NCBI GenBank assembly: GCA_041397765.1
Contig: JAWKWA010000020.1
Location: 1-64,000 of the forward strand
Direction: 5' to 3'
Source: JAWKWA01 sp041397765
Lineage (GTDB): Bacteria > Pseudomonadota > Alphaproteobacteria > Rhizobiales > Hyphomicrobiaceae
DNA length: 64,000 bases
How positions within the stretch are numbered: position 1 is the first letter of the stretch; each line of letters starts with the position of its first letter. Position numbers and translations under genes: made by a program. The notes beneath the pieces are model-generated. The model saw only the letters and a list, made by a program, of their open reading frames with translations, did no database searches and was not told the origin of the DNA. Below are positions 8,931 to 18,654 of this stretch, piece after piece.

Positions 8931-11900
8931 TCAACCGAAGTCGAGCCGGAGCTGCTGCGTCTCCTGACGCCGCGTCTCGCGCGCAAGCTGCTCGATGCGG
9001 TCGAAAGGCACCTGGTCGGCATTGATCAGCGACCGGCGCGACATGATCGCCCGCGTCTTGCCTTCCTGGATGAGGTGGAACTGGCCGACCGTCTGGTTCG
9101 GCAGGACGCGCGATGGGTCGAGCCCGCTTTCCGATTGGAAGGCGGCGCGCAGCTTCTTGAGTGCGGTGTCCTCGCGCACCCGGCCGATGAACCACGAGGT
9201 GATCTGGTCGCGCGAGCGGTAGTCGAGATCGCCCGGCGACTGCGTCGCCAGCATCAGCCCGACGCCGGCCGAGCGCGCACGCTTCAGGAGGCTCTCCAGT
9301 GGCTCCTTGGTGGCGGGCTTGGAGCTCGCGGGAATGTAGAGGTCCGCCTCGTCGAACATGATGACGGCCTGCAGCTTCTCGTTCGGATTGCGCTGGCAGA
9401 ACCGCAGCGCCTCGGAGAGGAACTGCGAGATCCAGAACAGCACGTTCTCGTTGTCGCCGAGAAAGCCCGTATAGATGATCGACAGCCGCGTGCGGCCGGT
9501 GCGGGCGAACGAGTTGAGACCGAGCAGCGACTCCATCCGGAGCGACTCGCCGTGCCCGTCGAACAGCGCCGCGTTGCGGTGATGCAGTGAATCGAGTTGC
9601 GCCATCAGGTCGCGCCGCGCGCGTCCCGTCGGATCCATGCGGCTGGTTAGCTCGACGAGTTCCTCGTCGTCCTCCTCGAGCAGGCGGATGAGGTCGGACA
9701 GCCTGACCTCCGACCGGCTCTTGGAGCCGAGGACACGCAGCGCCACCGACAGGATGCCGCTCATGCGCTGATGCGTCGCCGAATGCTTCAGATGCAGCAT
9801 CTCGCCGATCGCCGCCGCGGACACATTGGCGAGGAGCTGCTGCTCGTGGCTCGGCAGCTCGGCGATGCCGTGCGGCAGCAGAGTGATGTTGATCGGCCGG
9901 CCGGACGTCCGCCCCGGCGTGTAGACCGCCACGTCGATCGAGGAGGCGAGCTGTTCGCGCAGACCCCGCCGCTCCGGCTGCTCGCCCTCGATGGTGCGCC
10001 AGACATCCGGATTGGCATAGCTGCACAGATCGCCCTTGCGGTCGATCAGCACCACCGGCGTGCCGCGCAGGAGGAGCTGCTCGATGACGGAGAGCGCCAG
10101 TGTCGTCTTGCCCGAGCCCGAGCCGCCGAGCACGGCCACATGCCGCCTCAATATGTGTTTGGTCAGCGTCGCGGACGAGCGCTCCTCGTCGAGCGGATCT
10201 CCGATCACGAACCGGTCCGAGCTCAGCTCCGGCTCCTCGATCGCGTCCGTGACGCTGTTCGGTGTGCCGCCCTCGGCGGCGCCGGCCGGTCCCGCAGCGA
10301 GCGCGCCGAGGTCGAGCACCTCGTCGTCGTCCTCGGCTGTGTCACCGATCGGCAGATTGTCGTTGGGGACGCTGAGGCGCGCACCCCCGGCGAGCTCCTT
10401 CAACCCCGACCAGGCCGAGGCGATGAGGCCGGGCCGCCGATCGGCCGGCGTGATCGTCGCCGGAGATGTGGCGGAAACGGAAGGCGCCGCAACGACCGGC
10501 AGGCGCGGCTCCAGCATGTCGAGCCTGAGCAGGTCGCGCATCGATGTGAGCCCGCTGAGCGGCCGCGCCGCCTCGAGCCAGGACTGGAAGGCCGGATCAC
10601 GACGGTGACGCGCGCCGAACGCCTCGAGGCTCAGCATCCGCTCCCAGTCGAACGCCGGCACGATGATCTTCTGTCCCCCGGCGAGCTGGAACCGGCGAAC
10701 GAGCTGCGCCGCCTGACTCTTGGGATTGGCCGGGAACTCGCCGGTCCGGATGATGACGCCCTGCCGGCCATCCATCGCGCCGACCACGCGCTCGAGCTGG
10801 CGCTTGAGGCCGCCGCCCTGGTTGGAGCGGTTGCACAGGAACAGCCGGCTGAGCGCCGGTGCACCGCCCTTGAGGCTGACGGCGAGATCGGCGACCGCCG
10901 CCTCGTCGAACCAGTCGAGCGGCTTCAGCTCGAGCGCGACCTGGTCGGCGTGCTCGGACGCCGCCGTCTCGAGCGCGACCGACAGGATCGCCATCAGCTC
11001 GCGCTCGTCGGAGGGAACCTCGGCGCCGAAATCCTGGTTGTGCCGGTCCCACAGGAGCTTGATGGTCTGCGCGTCGGCCGCACCTGGCGAGACCGTCGGC
11101 AGGACGCTCTCGACGCCGGCCGTCTCCACTTCAGTTTCGTCTTCGCCGAGCATCTGCCGCCAGCGCCGGTGCGTCTGCTCGAGCAGGCGCCGCGTCGACA
11201 GGCCCGCCACCTCCGCGAAGAACTCCGTGTCGAAAACGCCGTGGGCGGCCTCGGCCGCATCTCCGAGAGCTTCGGCCTCGAGCGCCGAGCCGAGCCGCTG
11301 CTCGACGATCAGCCGCGCCTCCTCGGCATTGCGCGATTCGATGAGCCGCACCGGTCCGCCCTTCTCGATGCGGTCGACGAAGGATTGCGGCAGCGAATCC
11401 CGCATCTCGGCATAGAAATCGTCGAGGCAGGCGATCAGGATGATCGCGGTGGGCACCCGGTTGGCGATCTGGATGAGGTCGCGGATCGCCTTCTGGAACC
11501 GCTCCTCGGCATCGGTGAAGAAGCGCAGGTCCTCCACCTGGTCGATGCAGAAGACGAGCGCGGCCCCGTCGACGATCTGCATGATGCGGCCGAGCGCCTC
11601 GATGATCTCGAAGGCACGGTCCTGGCCCTCGCTCGGATCGAGCGCGCCGACCATCGGCTGCGACAGCTCGTTGATCGGCCGGCCATAGAGATACTGGCGC
11701 ACCCGCTGGTCGATGCGCGGATCGTTACGCTGCAGGTAGAGCAGCGCCCGGACGATGTTGATGTCGAGATCGCTGCCGGCGAACTCGGGCGATGCCACGA
11801 TGGCATCGGCGAGCACGATGACGAGACGCGAGAGGCTGTCGCCCTCGAGCACGTCCTCGCGGAGTTGCTCGAGCGAGCCGCGCACCAGCACGCTCGCCTG

Positions 11901-12341
11901 CTGGCAGATGAGGTTCGACAGGCGCATCAGCCCGCTCTCGCCGCCGAGCACCGGGTCGTAGGGCTTCTCCAGCGAGTTGACGAGCCGCCGCAGGTAGTAT
12001 TCGGCGTAGCTCGTCACGTCCGGCGTCATCTGCGCATAGCCGAAATAGCCGCGCCCCGACGAATGCGCGACCGTGCGCAACGCGCGCAGGAGATGCGTCT
12101 TTCCAGCGCCCGACGGGCCGTGGAACAGCAGGATGCGGTTGTAGCCCGAGGCCTCCTCGCCCGAGGTGACGCGGCCGAGCAGCTCGCCGAAACGCCGCCT
12201 CGCCGGTCCGTGCACCGCCGCGACATCGTCGCGATCCTCGCGCCAGACATCGTCCTCCCACGTGATCGAGTGCTCGAACACGCCCGACAGGCGCTCCGGT
12301 GGCACACGGTCGAGGATCTCGTCGAGCCTAGTCCTGTTCAT
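8931..12341 (-). CDS. dual-ATPase protein: N-terminal AAA/ORC-like NTPase fused to C-terminal HerA-like translocase
   Basis: 1136 residues. Domain 1 (about 1-400): Walker A HGPSGAGKTH at 74-83, Walker B LVFCIDQVED near 262-271, then IILIACLDDFY as sensor 1, resembling ORC/Cdc6-STAND-type AAA. Middle (about 440-620): no recognised motif; alternating strands and helices. An acidic low-complexity linker follows (about 660-720). Domain 2 (about 705-1120): Walker A LGGSGSGKTTLALS at 738-751, the HerA-type VLIDRKGDLCSY, Walker B AVIMFDEADLYIP near 992-1004, MLATQSPGDLDY as the glutamine motif, and FIGRVRED with a likely arginine finger. HerA-family enzymes are hexameric DNA pumps found in repair, conjugation and phage-defence systems. 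The ATG at 12341 overlaps the end of the upstream winged-helix gene by 14 bases, so the pair is one transcription unit. Exact role unknown. Confidence 0.85.
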   Translation of the reverse strand: MNRTRLDEILDRVPPERLSGVFEHSITWEDDVWREDRDDVAAVHGPARRRFGELLGRVTSGEEASGYNRILLFHGPSGAGKTHLLRALRTVAHSSGRGYFGYAQMTPDVTSYAEYYLRRLVNSLEKPYDPVLGGESGLMRLSNLICQQASVLVRGSLEQLREDVLEGDSLSRLVIVLADAIVASPEFAGSDLDINIVRALLYLQRNDPRIDQRVRQYLYGRPINELSQPMVGALDPSEGQDRAFEIIEALGRIMQIVDGAALVFCIDQVEDLRFFTDAEERFQKAIRDLIQIANRVPTAIILIACLDDFYAEMRDSLPQSFVDRIEKGGPVRLIESRNAEEARLIVEQRLGSALEAEALGDAAEAAHGVFDTEFFAEVAGLSTRRLLEQTHRRWRQMLGEDETEVETAGVESVLPTVSPGAADAQTIKLLWDRHNQDFGAEVPSDERELMAILSVALETAASEHADQVALELKPLDWFDEAAVADLAVSLKGGAPALSRLFLCNRSNQGGGLKRQLERVVGAMDGRQGVIIRTGEFPANPKSQAAQLVRRFQLAGGQKIIVPAFDWERMLSLEAFGARHRRDPAFQSWLEAARPLSGLTSMRDLLRLDMLEPRLPVVAAPSVSATSPATITPADRRPGLIASAWSGLKELAGGARLSVPNDNLPIGDTAEDDDEVLDLGALAAGPAGAAEGGTPNSVTDAIEEPELSSDRFVIGDPLDEERSSATLTKHILRRHVAVLGGSGSGKTTLALSVIEQLLLRGTPVVLIDRKGDLCSYANPDVWRTIEGEQPERRGLREQLASSIDVAVYTPGRTSGRPINITLLPHGIAELPSHEQQLLANVSAAAIGEMLHLKHSATHQRMSGILSVALRVLGSKSRSEVRLSDLIRLLEEDDEELVELTSRMDPTGRARRDLMAQLDSLHHRNAALFDGHGESLRMESLLGLNSFARTGRTRLSIIYTGFLGDNENVLFWISQFLSEALRFCQRNPNEKLQAVIMFDEADLYIPASSKPATKEPLESLLKRARSAGVGLMLATQSPGDLDYRSRDQITSWFIGRVREDTALKKLRAAFQSESGLDPSRVLPNQTVGQFHLIQEGKTRAIMSRRSLINADQVPFDRIEQLARETRRQETQQLRLDFG

Positions 12342-13437
12342 CGTCGATCCTGACCAGGTGCCAAACGGTGTTCAGATGGGCGACGGCCGACCGTTTGACG
12401 TCGGCGAGATTTCGCTTGTCTCGGAGATCGGCGCCGGCCAGTTCCAGATGGCCCCCGCGATGTGCCTCGACAAGGAGCGCCTTGAACCGTTCCTCGTCGA
12501 GCTGGCCGCCTGGTGCCCAATCGGTGGCGATCGTTGCCGCGCCGCCACTCACCGCGTCCCACGCATGTGCGACGAAGGTGCGCCGGTTGCCCGGGAAGCC
12601 CGTGGCGAAGGGCGCCGCGAGCTTCTTCACATGGCTGGCAAAACCCGCAAGATCGGCAGGGCGGGCCGCGACCGGCGCTTCGGCCCGATCGGCTTTCGCC
12701 CGGCCGTCACCGATCAGGCGCCGGATCAGCGCCCCGCGCAATGCCGCCAGATCGCCGCGCGGAGCTCCGGCCCGATCTGCAGCGATGAGTGAGATGAGCT
12801 TCACATCCCTCGAGGCCTCTGGAGCGTCCTTGATGAGGCGAGCGGCGAGCTGCCGGCTGGCCTCGGCATCGATGGTCGACCGTCGTCGGCCGGCCTTGCG
12901 GGTCTCGCCCGCGACATGATCGGCAAGGCGTGCCCGAAGTGCCGCGGGTCCGGCGGGCTTCTCGTGCTTCAGCCCGATCGCCCGCTCGATCACCGCCTGC
13001 CGGAGCCCGCCGACCGTCATGAGGCCAGTGATCTCTGCGCGCCCCGCACCCGCGCCCGCCGGACCCAATGCAAGATCGAGCGCGCGGGCGACGAGCACTC
13101 CGTCCCGTGCCACGCGCCAGGCGTCGCCCCCCTTCGGCAATCGCCCGAATATCCGCTCGGCGAGCGCGAGGCCTTCGGCCGTCGCCTTCAGCCGGCCGCG
13201 CCTGACGGTGGCGAAGCCGGCGGTCACCAGCTCGGCGACGGCATCGTCCAGCCGCATCTTGTCGATCGTTGCGCCGGCACGGGCTCCCCCGGACGGGCCG
13301 GCGACGCGGGCGAGGTCGCTGCGCAGACGCGATCGGGCGACACCTTCGCGCGCTTCGGCGGCGAGCCTGAGGAGCGCGATGCGGGCGATCTGCGATGGGA
13401 GTGTGTCGACCGCCACCAGGATTCCTGCCCCCGTCAT
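12328..13437 (-). CDS. partner protein of the dual ATPase, with putative winged-helix regions at both ends
   Basis: 369 residues from ATG 13437 (GGAGAGG lies ten bases upstream; a GTG seven codons later is an alternative). The N-terminal 100 residues read as a winged helix: SQIARIALLRLAAEAREGVA, LDDAVAELVTAGFATVRRGR, LKATAEGLALAERIF. The middle (about 100-250) is Ala/Arg-rich and helical. The C-terminal 100 residues (FASHVKKLAAPF, FVAHAWDAVS, FKALLVEAHRGGHLELAGAD, then a segment ending LNTVWHLVRI) look like a second helix-turn-helix module. It overlaps the ATPase gene by 14 bases and precedes it, so the two products probably act as one complex, with this one giving DNA or partner specificity. 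No named family recognised. Confidence 0.7.
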   Translation of the reverse strand: MTGAGILVAVDTLPSQIARIALLRLAAEAREGVARSRLRSDLARVAGPSGGARAGATIDKMRLDDAVAELVTAGFATVRRGRLKATAEGLALAERIFGRLPKGGDAWRVARDGVLVARALDLALGPAGAGAGRAEITGLMTVGGLRQAVIERAIGLKHEKPAGPAALRARLADHVAGETRKAGRRRSTIDAEASRQLAARLIKDAPEASRDVKLISLIAADRAGAPRGDLAALRGALIRRLIGDGRAKADRAEAPVAARPADLAGFASHVKKLAAPFATGFPGNRRTFVAHAWDAVSGGAATIATDWAPGGQLDEERFKALLVEAHRGGHLELAGADLRDKRNLADVKRSAVAHLNTVWHLVRIDDEQD

Positions 13438-13697
13438 CGGCGCCGCGCCTCTCCGGCAGCCGATTCCGCCCGTCCGGGGCACGGGCGTGCCCCCGGCTCA
13501 GCCGCGCGAATCATTTGCGAATAATATCAATATGATCGACGAGATGGCCGCCGCCAAGGTCTTGACATGGCAAAAGGGCTGCTTCGCAAGCTCCCGACGG
13601 CAGATTCCGGCATCGGAGCCTGCGTGCGGGCCTTGCTGTGGCCGGGCGGGCGGGCACGATTGCAACCGGCCCGCCCGCCGGCCATTCAGCCTGTTGG
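13438..13697. other. intergenic region upstream of the two-gene ATPase module
   Basis: 260 bases without a supported gene. It contains a conspicuous AT-rich block at about 13507-13535 (ATTTGCGAATAATATCAATA and following) in otherwise G+C-rich sequence, about 75-100 bases upstream of the winged-helix gene on its coding strand. It is a plausible promoter/operator, but no convincing -35/-10 pair was found. Confidence 0.35.
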
Positions 13698-13925
13698 TCA
13701 GCCGGCCAATGCCGCTTGCGACGAATCCGCCTCGACCATGGCGATGAGCGCGACCTGTCGGATCGCGATCAGCCGGTCGATGGCGATCTCGACGACCTCT
13801 GCCACCTCGCCCAGGCACTCGTCCGCGAGGGTTGCTCCGTGGACATCCATGAGCATCGACAGCATCAGGGGAACATTGGGCATGGTCCGCAGGCGGATGA
13901 TCTCGGCGTGATCGGGCTTGGGCAT
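13698..13925 (-). CDS. hypothetical small protein
   Basis: 75 residues with a near-ideal ribosome binding site (AGGAGAAAAAC before ATG). Sequence runs MPKPDHAEIIRLRTMPNVPL, then LMLSMLMDVHGATLADECLG and EVAEVVEIAIDRLIAIRQVA; largely helical and acidic, no signal peptide. It is on the same strand as, and upstream of, the winged-helix/ATPase pair, separated by 260 bases. Whether it belongs with them is not known. Confidence 0.6.
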   Translation of the reverse strand: MPKPDHAEIIRLRTMPNVPLMLSMLMDVHGATLADECLGEVAEVVEIAIDRLIAIRQVALIAMVEADSSQAALAG

Positions 13926-14381
13926 GTTTTTCTCCTGGTGAAGAGCAAACCACCCACGTCTGCGCGACTCTGACTGATCCGACTGCCCCGTGCAGCGTTA
14001 CACCTGCTGCATCTCTAACGATTTCTATAAAGATATTCATCGAACCGTTGAACTGGGAACATTCCCAGCCGTCGCTTCCCGCGGTGATGCGCCCCGACCG
14101 CCCCATTGGCACCATGATGTTCGGCGAGAAACGGGACGGATCACACGTTTTCGGGAGAAGCGAGGTACCGCCCGCGGTCTCTGCTGGCGGCACGTGCGGA
14201 CCCATCGTCCGCCGCCGACCCTCGTTTGCCCGGCCGAACACGATGCGGACGCAACTCGTGGATGCGCGCCTCAGAGGAATTGTCCCGGACCGATGGATAA
14301 ACTCCGTATTAACGATAATCAGGGCTTAATGGCGACCGGTACGCTCCTGACCATTCTACGGGGCGAAATTCGGAGGTCGTT
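13926..14381. other. 456-base intergenic region, no gene supported
   Basis: Lies between the divergently transcribed 75-residue protein gene and the CAP-domain lipoprotein gene, so it should hold both promoters. A+T content rises at 14005-14045 and 14300-14335 (TAACGATTTCTATAAAGATA; GTATTAACGATAATCAGGGC). Short open frames here lack ribosome binding sites. Confidence 0.4.
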
Positions 14382-14960
14382 ATGCGTGGCGTAGTTGCCG
14401 CCTGTCTGCTGGCTTTGCTGGTCTCGGCTTGCAGCATGGGAAGTCTGCCCATTTCCTCGGGCTTCACCCAGTCCGAAGGCGATGACGCCGAGACCTTGTC
14501 CTGGCAAGGCGGCAAGGCGACTGCCGCCTCCACCGCCACGACGACCGCATCCGAGGGCATCGCCGCCCGGCTCGACCCGGTCGAGGCCGTCCGCCTCCTG
14601 AATGAGATGCGCGCCGAGCACGGCCTGAAGCCGGTCCGCCTCGAGATGCATCTGATGCGCGCGGCCAAGGCGCACTCGCGCGACCTTGCCAAGGCCGATC
14701 ACATCTCCCATTACGGTTCCGACGGCTCATCGCCGTGGGACCGTGTGAAGGCGACCGGCTATCGCGCCCAGCTCGCCGCCGAGAATGTCGGCACCGGCCA
14801 GACCAGCGTCGAGGAGCTCTTCAAGGCCTGGGCCGCCAGCGAGGATCATATGAAGAACCTGCTGCTGGCCGATGCCGAGGAGGTCGGCATCGCGCTCGTC
14901 GAGAACGATGCTTCCGAGAACCGCACATTCTGGACGCTGGTGATCGGCAAGCCCCTGTGA
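14382..14960 (+). CDS. CAP (SCP/PR1) domain lipoprotein
   Basis: 192 residues. The lipoprotein signal peptide ends in the lipobox LVSAC with Cys17 as the predicted lipidated residue. After a Ser/Thr/Ala linker (to about 60) comes a CAP domain: LLNEMRAEHGLKPVRLE, AAKAHSRDLAKADHISHYGS with the two conserved histidines, AENVGTGQ, and SEDHMKNLLLADAEEVGIAL. Bacterial CAP proteins are extracytoplasmic with mostly unknown activities. GGAGG-like purines (CGGAGGTCGTT) precede the ATG. The stop overlaps the next gene start (GTGA). Confidence 0.92.
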   Translation: MRGVVAACLLALLVSACSMGSLPISSGFTQSEGDDAETLSWQGGKATAASTATTTASEGIAARLDPVEAVRLLNEMRAEHGLKPVRLEMHLMRAAKAHSRDLAKADHISHYGSDGSSPWDRVKATGYRAQLAAENVGTGQTSVEELFKAWAASEDHMKNLLLADAEEVGIALVENDASENRTFWTLVIGKPL

Positions 14961-15841
14961 GCCGATTGCGCATCGGCTTCGTCGGCGTCGGCCTGATGGG
15001 CCATGGCATGGCGGCCAACCTCCTGAAGGCTGGCCACGCGGTCACGGTCGTGGCCCACCGCAATCGTGCGCCGGTGGACGATCTACTCCGGCGCGGCGCA
15101 CTCGAGGCCCCCGATCTCGCCTCGCTCGCCCGCGGGCAAAGCCAGATCTTCATCTGCGTCGCGACCTCTGAGCAGGTTGCGGCCGTCGTGGACGGCCTCT
15201 CGGCCGCCCTGTCGCCCGGCCAGATCGTCATCGACACCGGCACCACGGCACCCGAGGCGACGATCGCAACCGCCGCACGCCTTGCCGCTCTCGGTGTGCA
15301 AATGGCCGACGCCCCGATGGGCGGCGGCGCCCAGCAGGCCGAGGCCGGCGAGCTCGCGACCCTCGTCGGCGCCTCGCCGGAGGTCTTCGCCGAAATCGCA
15401 CCGGTCGCTGCCTGCTACTCGCGCATCGTCGAGCATATGGGGCCGGTCGGATCGGGCCACCGCGCCAAGCTGTTGAACAACCTGCTCGCCATCGGCCAGG
15501 CCGCCCTCGTCGTCGAGGCCTATGGCCAGGCCCGCGACCTCGGCCTCGATTGGGAGCGTCTCTATCGCGTCAATATGGGCGGCGCGGCGCGCTCCGGCTC
15601 GCTCGAGCGTATCCTCCCCCCTGCCATCGCCGGCGACTATCGCGGCTATCTCTTCTCGCTCGCCAATGCCCGCAAGGACATCGGCTACTATCTCGCCGAG
15701 GCGGATGCGAAGGGCCACGAGGCCGGGCTCGGCGCGGCGGTCCGGCAGTTTCTCGACGAGGCCCTCGCCCGCCATGGTGGCGAGCTGATGCTCAGCGAGT
15801 TGCTCGATCCCGCCCGGCGGTCTGCGCCCGCGCCGCGCTGA
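14957..15841 (+). CDS. NAD(P)-dependent beta-hydroxyacid dehydrogenase (3-hydroxyisobutyrate dehydrogenase family)
   Basis: 294 residues from GTG 14957, overlapping the previous stop by four bases. Rossmann motif IGFVGVGLMGHGMA with GxGxxG at 10-15, substrate-binding DAPMGGG near 119-124 (often DAPVSGG in the family), and the catalytic Lys171 in HRAKLLNNLL. It oxidises a small 3-hydroxyacid or reduces a semialdehyde (3-hydroxyisobutyrate, tartronate semialdehyde or a relative); the exact substrate cannot be read. Coupling to a CAP lipoprotein gives no metabolic clue. Confidence 0.9.
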   Translation: MSRLRIGFVGVGLMGHGMAANLLKAGHAVTVVAHRNRAPVDDLLRRGALEAPDLASLARGQSQIFICVATSEQVAAVVDGLSAALSPGQIVIDTGTTAPEATIATAARLAALGVQMADAPMGGGAQQAEAGELATLVGASPEVFAEIAPVAACYSRIVEHMGPVGSGHRAKLLNNLLAIGQAALVVEAYGQARDLGLDWERLYRVNMGGAARSGSLERILPPAIAGDYRGYLFSLANARKDIGYYLAEADAKGHEAGLGAAVRQFLDEALARHGGELMLSELLDPARRSAPAPR

Positions 15842-15921
15842 GGCCGCACCGCCGCCCCATATTCTCCTCTGCGCGCCGGTAGTAGAATGGCTCGGCCATT
15901 CGGCGTTCGGGGGAGGGATCG

Positions 15922-16422
15922 ATGAAGCTTGGTGTCGTATCCGGCATGCTCGCCACCTGGGTCGGCATTGCCGCGGCCATCACCGGCGGCTACGCCGCAT
16001 TGCAGCAGTACCGCGAGGATGTCGGCAAGCGCCTCGACGAGCGCCAGCTCCAGACTTTCGAGCTCATCCGCACCTTCACCTCACGCGATTTCGTGCCGAT
16101 CCGCGACAAGGTGACGAGGCTCGTCCAGTCCCGTCAGGTCTGCGCCAACGAGAACATGCAGACTCTCGGCCTCTCGACCGCCGAGCTCTCGACCTTCGTC
16201 GAGTTCTTCGACCTCGTTTCGGCCTGCCTCGACGCCAATCTCTGCGATGCCGCCATCGCCGACCGCTTTTTCGTGCCCCAGGCGAGCGCCAATTGGCCGG
16301 TGCTGCAGGGCCTCGTCCTCGAGGCCCGCAAGGAGCAGGAGCCGCTGCAGCTGCCGGTCGCCTACGGATCGGGCCTGGAACGGCTCGCCCGCAATGCCGC
16401 GCCGCTCACCGCTTGCCCCTGA
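15922..16422 (+). CDS. membrane-anchored hypothetical protein
   Basis: 166 residues with a strong ribosome binding site (GGGGGAGGGATCG). One N-terminal membrane helix (SGMLATWVGIAAAITGGYAA) is followed by a mainly helical soluble domain: YREDVGKRLDERQLQTFELI, SRDFVPIRDKVTRLVQSRQV, STFVEFFDLVSACLDANLCD. The arrangement (single helix then a helical domain with a conserved F-x-D-x-x-x-A-C patch) resembles uncharacterised DUF4760-type proteins, but I cannot assign it firmly. Three or four Cys are present in the soluble part. Confidence 0.65.
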   Translation: MKLGVVSGMLATWVGIAAAITGGYAALQQYREDVGKRLDERQLQTFELIRTFTSRDFVPIRDKVTRLVQSRQVCANENMQTLGLSTAELSTFVEFFDLVSACLDANLCDAAIADRFFVPQASANWPVLQGLVLEARKEQEPLQLPVAYGSGLERLARNAAPLTACP

Positions 16423-16448
16423 CCGGGCTCGCATCGCGATCGCATCCC

Positions 16449-16955
16449 TCAGACCTGCCGACGGCCGCCGTGCTGGGCATGGTCCTCGTCGGTTCGAGGG
16501 TCGCCCTGGCTCCCGTGCAGCGAGGGGAAGCGATGCGAGGCATAGCGGATCAGCAGGACGGCGATCGTCAGGACCGCGATGGCGCTCGAGATCACCAAGA
16601 GCTCGAGCCCGAGCGGCGATGAGTGATTGAGCACGCCGATCATGTGCCGGGTCGTTGCGGTGATCGCCACATAGATGAGGAAGCGCACCGGCATGTGGTT
16701 GGTCTTGAAGTAGATGCCGACCATGGCACCCACCTCCAGATAGATGAACAGCAGCAAGAGGTCCTCGACGCTCGCATGCGCCTTCTCGACCATCAGCAGG
16801 AAGAAGGTCGTGCCGGCCGCCCACACCGTCGCCGCGCCGATGGCGAACAGCCCGACATAGTGGAAGACGTCCACCAGCAGATTGCCGAGTGTGCGCACGG
16901 GCGAAAGGAAGCGATGAACGCCCTCGTGCTCGGAGTGATGGTAGTCGGCATTCAT
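16449..16955 (-). CDS. PsiE-family membrane protein
   Basis: 168 residues, four membrane helices (FHYVGLFAIGAATVWAAGTT; LLLLFIYLEVGAMVGIYFKT; VRFLIYVAITATTRHMIGVL; LLVISSAIAVLTIAVLLIRY). F-I-Y-L-E at helix 2 and the P-V-R-F-x-I-Y-x-x-I-T-x-x-x-R motif mark the PsiE (phosphate-starvation-inducible E) family, whose function is unknown. The ATG follows GGGGGGAGC. Cytoplasmic ends are His- and charge-rich. Convergent with the preceding membrane-anchored gene. Confidence 0.85.
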   Translation of the reverse strand: MNADYHHSEHEGVHRFLSPVRTLGNLLVDVFHYVGLFAIGAATVWAAGTTFFLLMVEKAHASVEDLLLLFIYLEVGAMVGIYFKTNHMPVRFLIYVAITATTRHMIGVLNHSSPLGLELLVISSAIAVLTIAVLLIRYASHRFPSLHGSQGDPRTDEDHAQHGGRRQV

Positions 16956-17196
16956 CGAAAGCTCCCCCCGGTCCGGCTGGCGACCTGGCCCTCCTGCGCC
17001 GCGCGCCGTCATCCACCGGGCGAGGCCAGCGACGCTGTTCCAGATGCGACCTTCCGCGCGCGCTCGCATGCGACGTCGTGGCCAGCCGTCCGGCCCCGCG
17101 CGTCCGCGTCGCAACCGAAGGTCTTGCGGCCCGTGTCTGGTCGGCTTAAGCCAGCGCCCAATCCCCTGTCCTTCGACGAGATCCCGAGGTTTTGAG

Positions 17197-18448
<1,252 letters not shown>

Positions 18449-18575
18449 GCCGCCCGGGCGAGCCGGCGTGGGCGATGCCGGCGGTGGCCCTCGACTGCCG
18501 CAGGAAGCGCCGCCGGCCTTGAATGACGGCCGGCCCGCCACCACCTCGAAGCTGAGGGGCTGTGAAGCGCAAAGG

Positions 18576-18619
18576 GTACCCGATCGCGTGTCAGGCGCGA
18601 AATGTGTCGGCGTGGGTAC
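18576..18619 (+). promoter_or_regulatory. structured leader upstream of terC (nested inverted repeats)
   Basis: GTACCC (18576-18581) pairs with GGGTAC (18614-18619), and inside it TCGCG (18584-18588) pairs with CGCGA (18596-18600). The element ends 35 bases before the terC start. TerC genes are often under manganese (yybP-ykoY) riboswitches, but the core of that riboswitch is not recognisable here. Confidence 0.3.
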
Positions 18620-18654
18620 GCTTATCGACTTACCAAAGGGGCCGTTCCGCAATC

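Noticed and set aside
9771..12353. 860-residue open frame on the plus strand opposite the dual ATPase
   Set aside because: Antisense shadow in G+C-rich sequence; His/Arg/Leu-rich and without motifs, whereas the minus strand has full ATPase motifs.
13507..13535. Phage or plasmid origin suggested by the AT-rich block
   Set aside because: Only about 30 bases and no iterons or DnaA boxes; a promoter is the simpler reading.
18449..18654. yybP-ykoY manganese riboswitch before terC
   Set aside because: The conserved GGGGAGUAG and CAUACUC-type loops are not present; only generic stems are seen.
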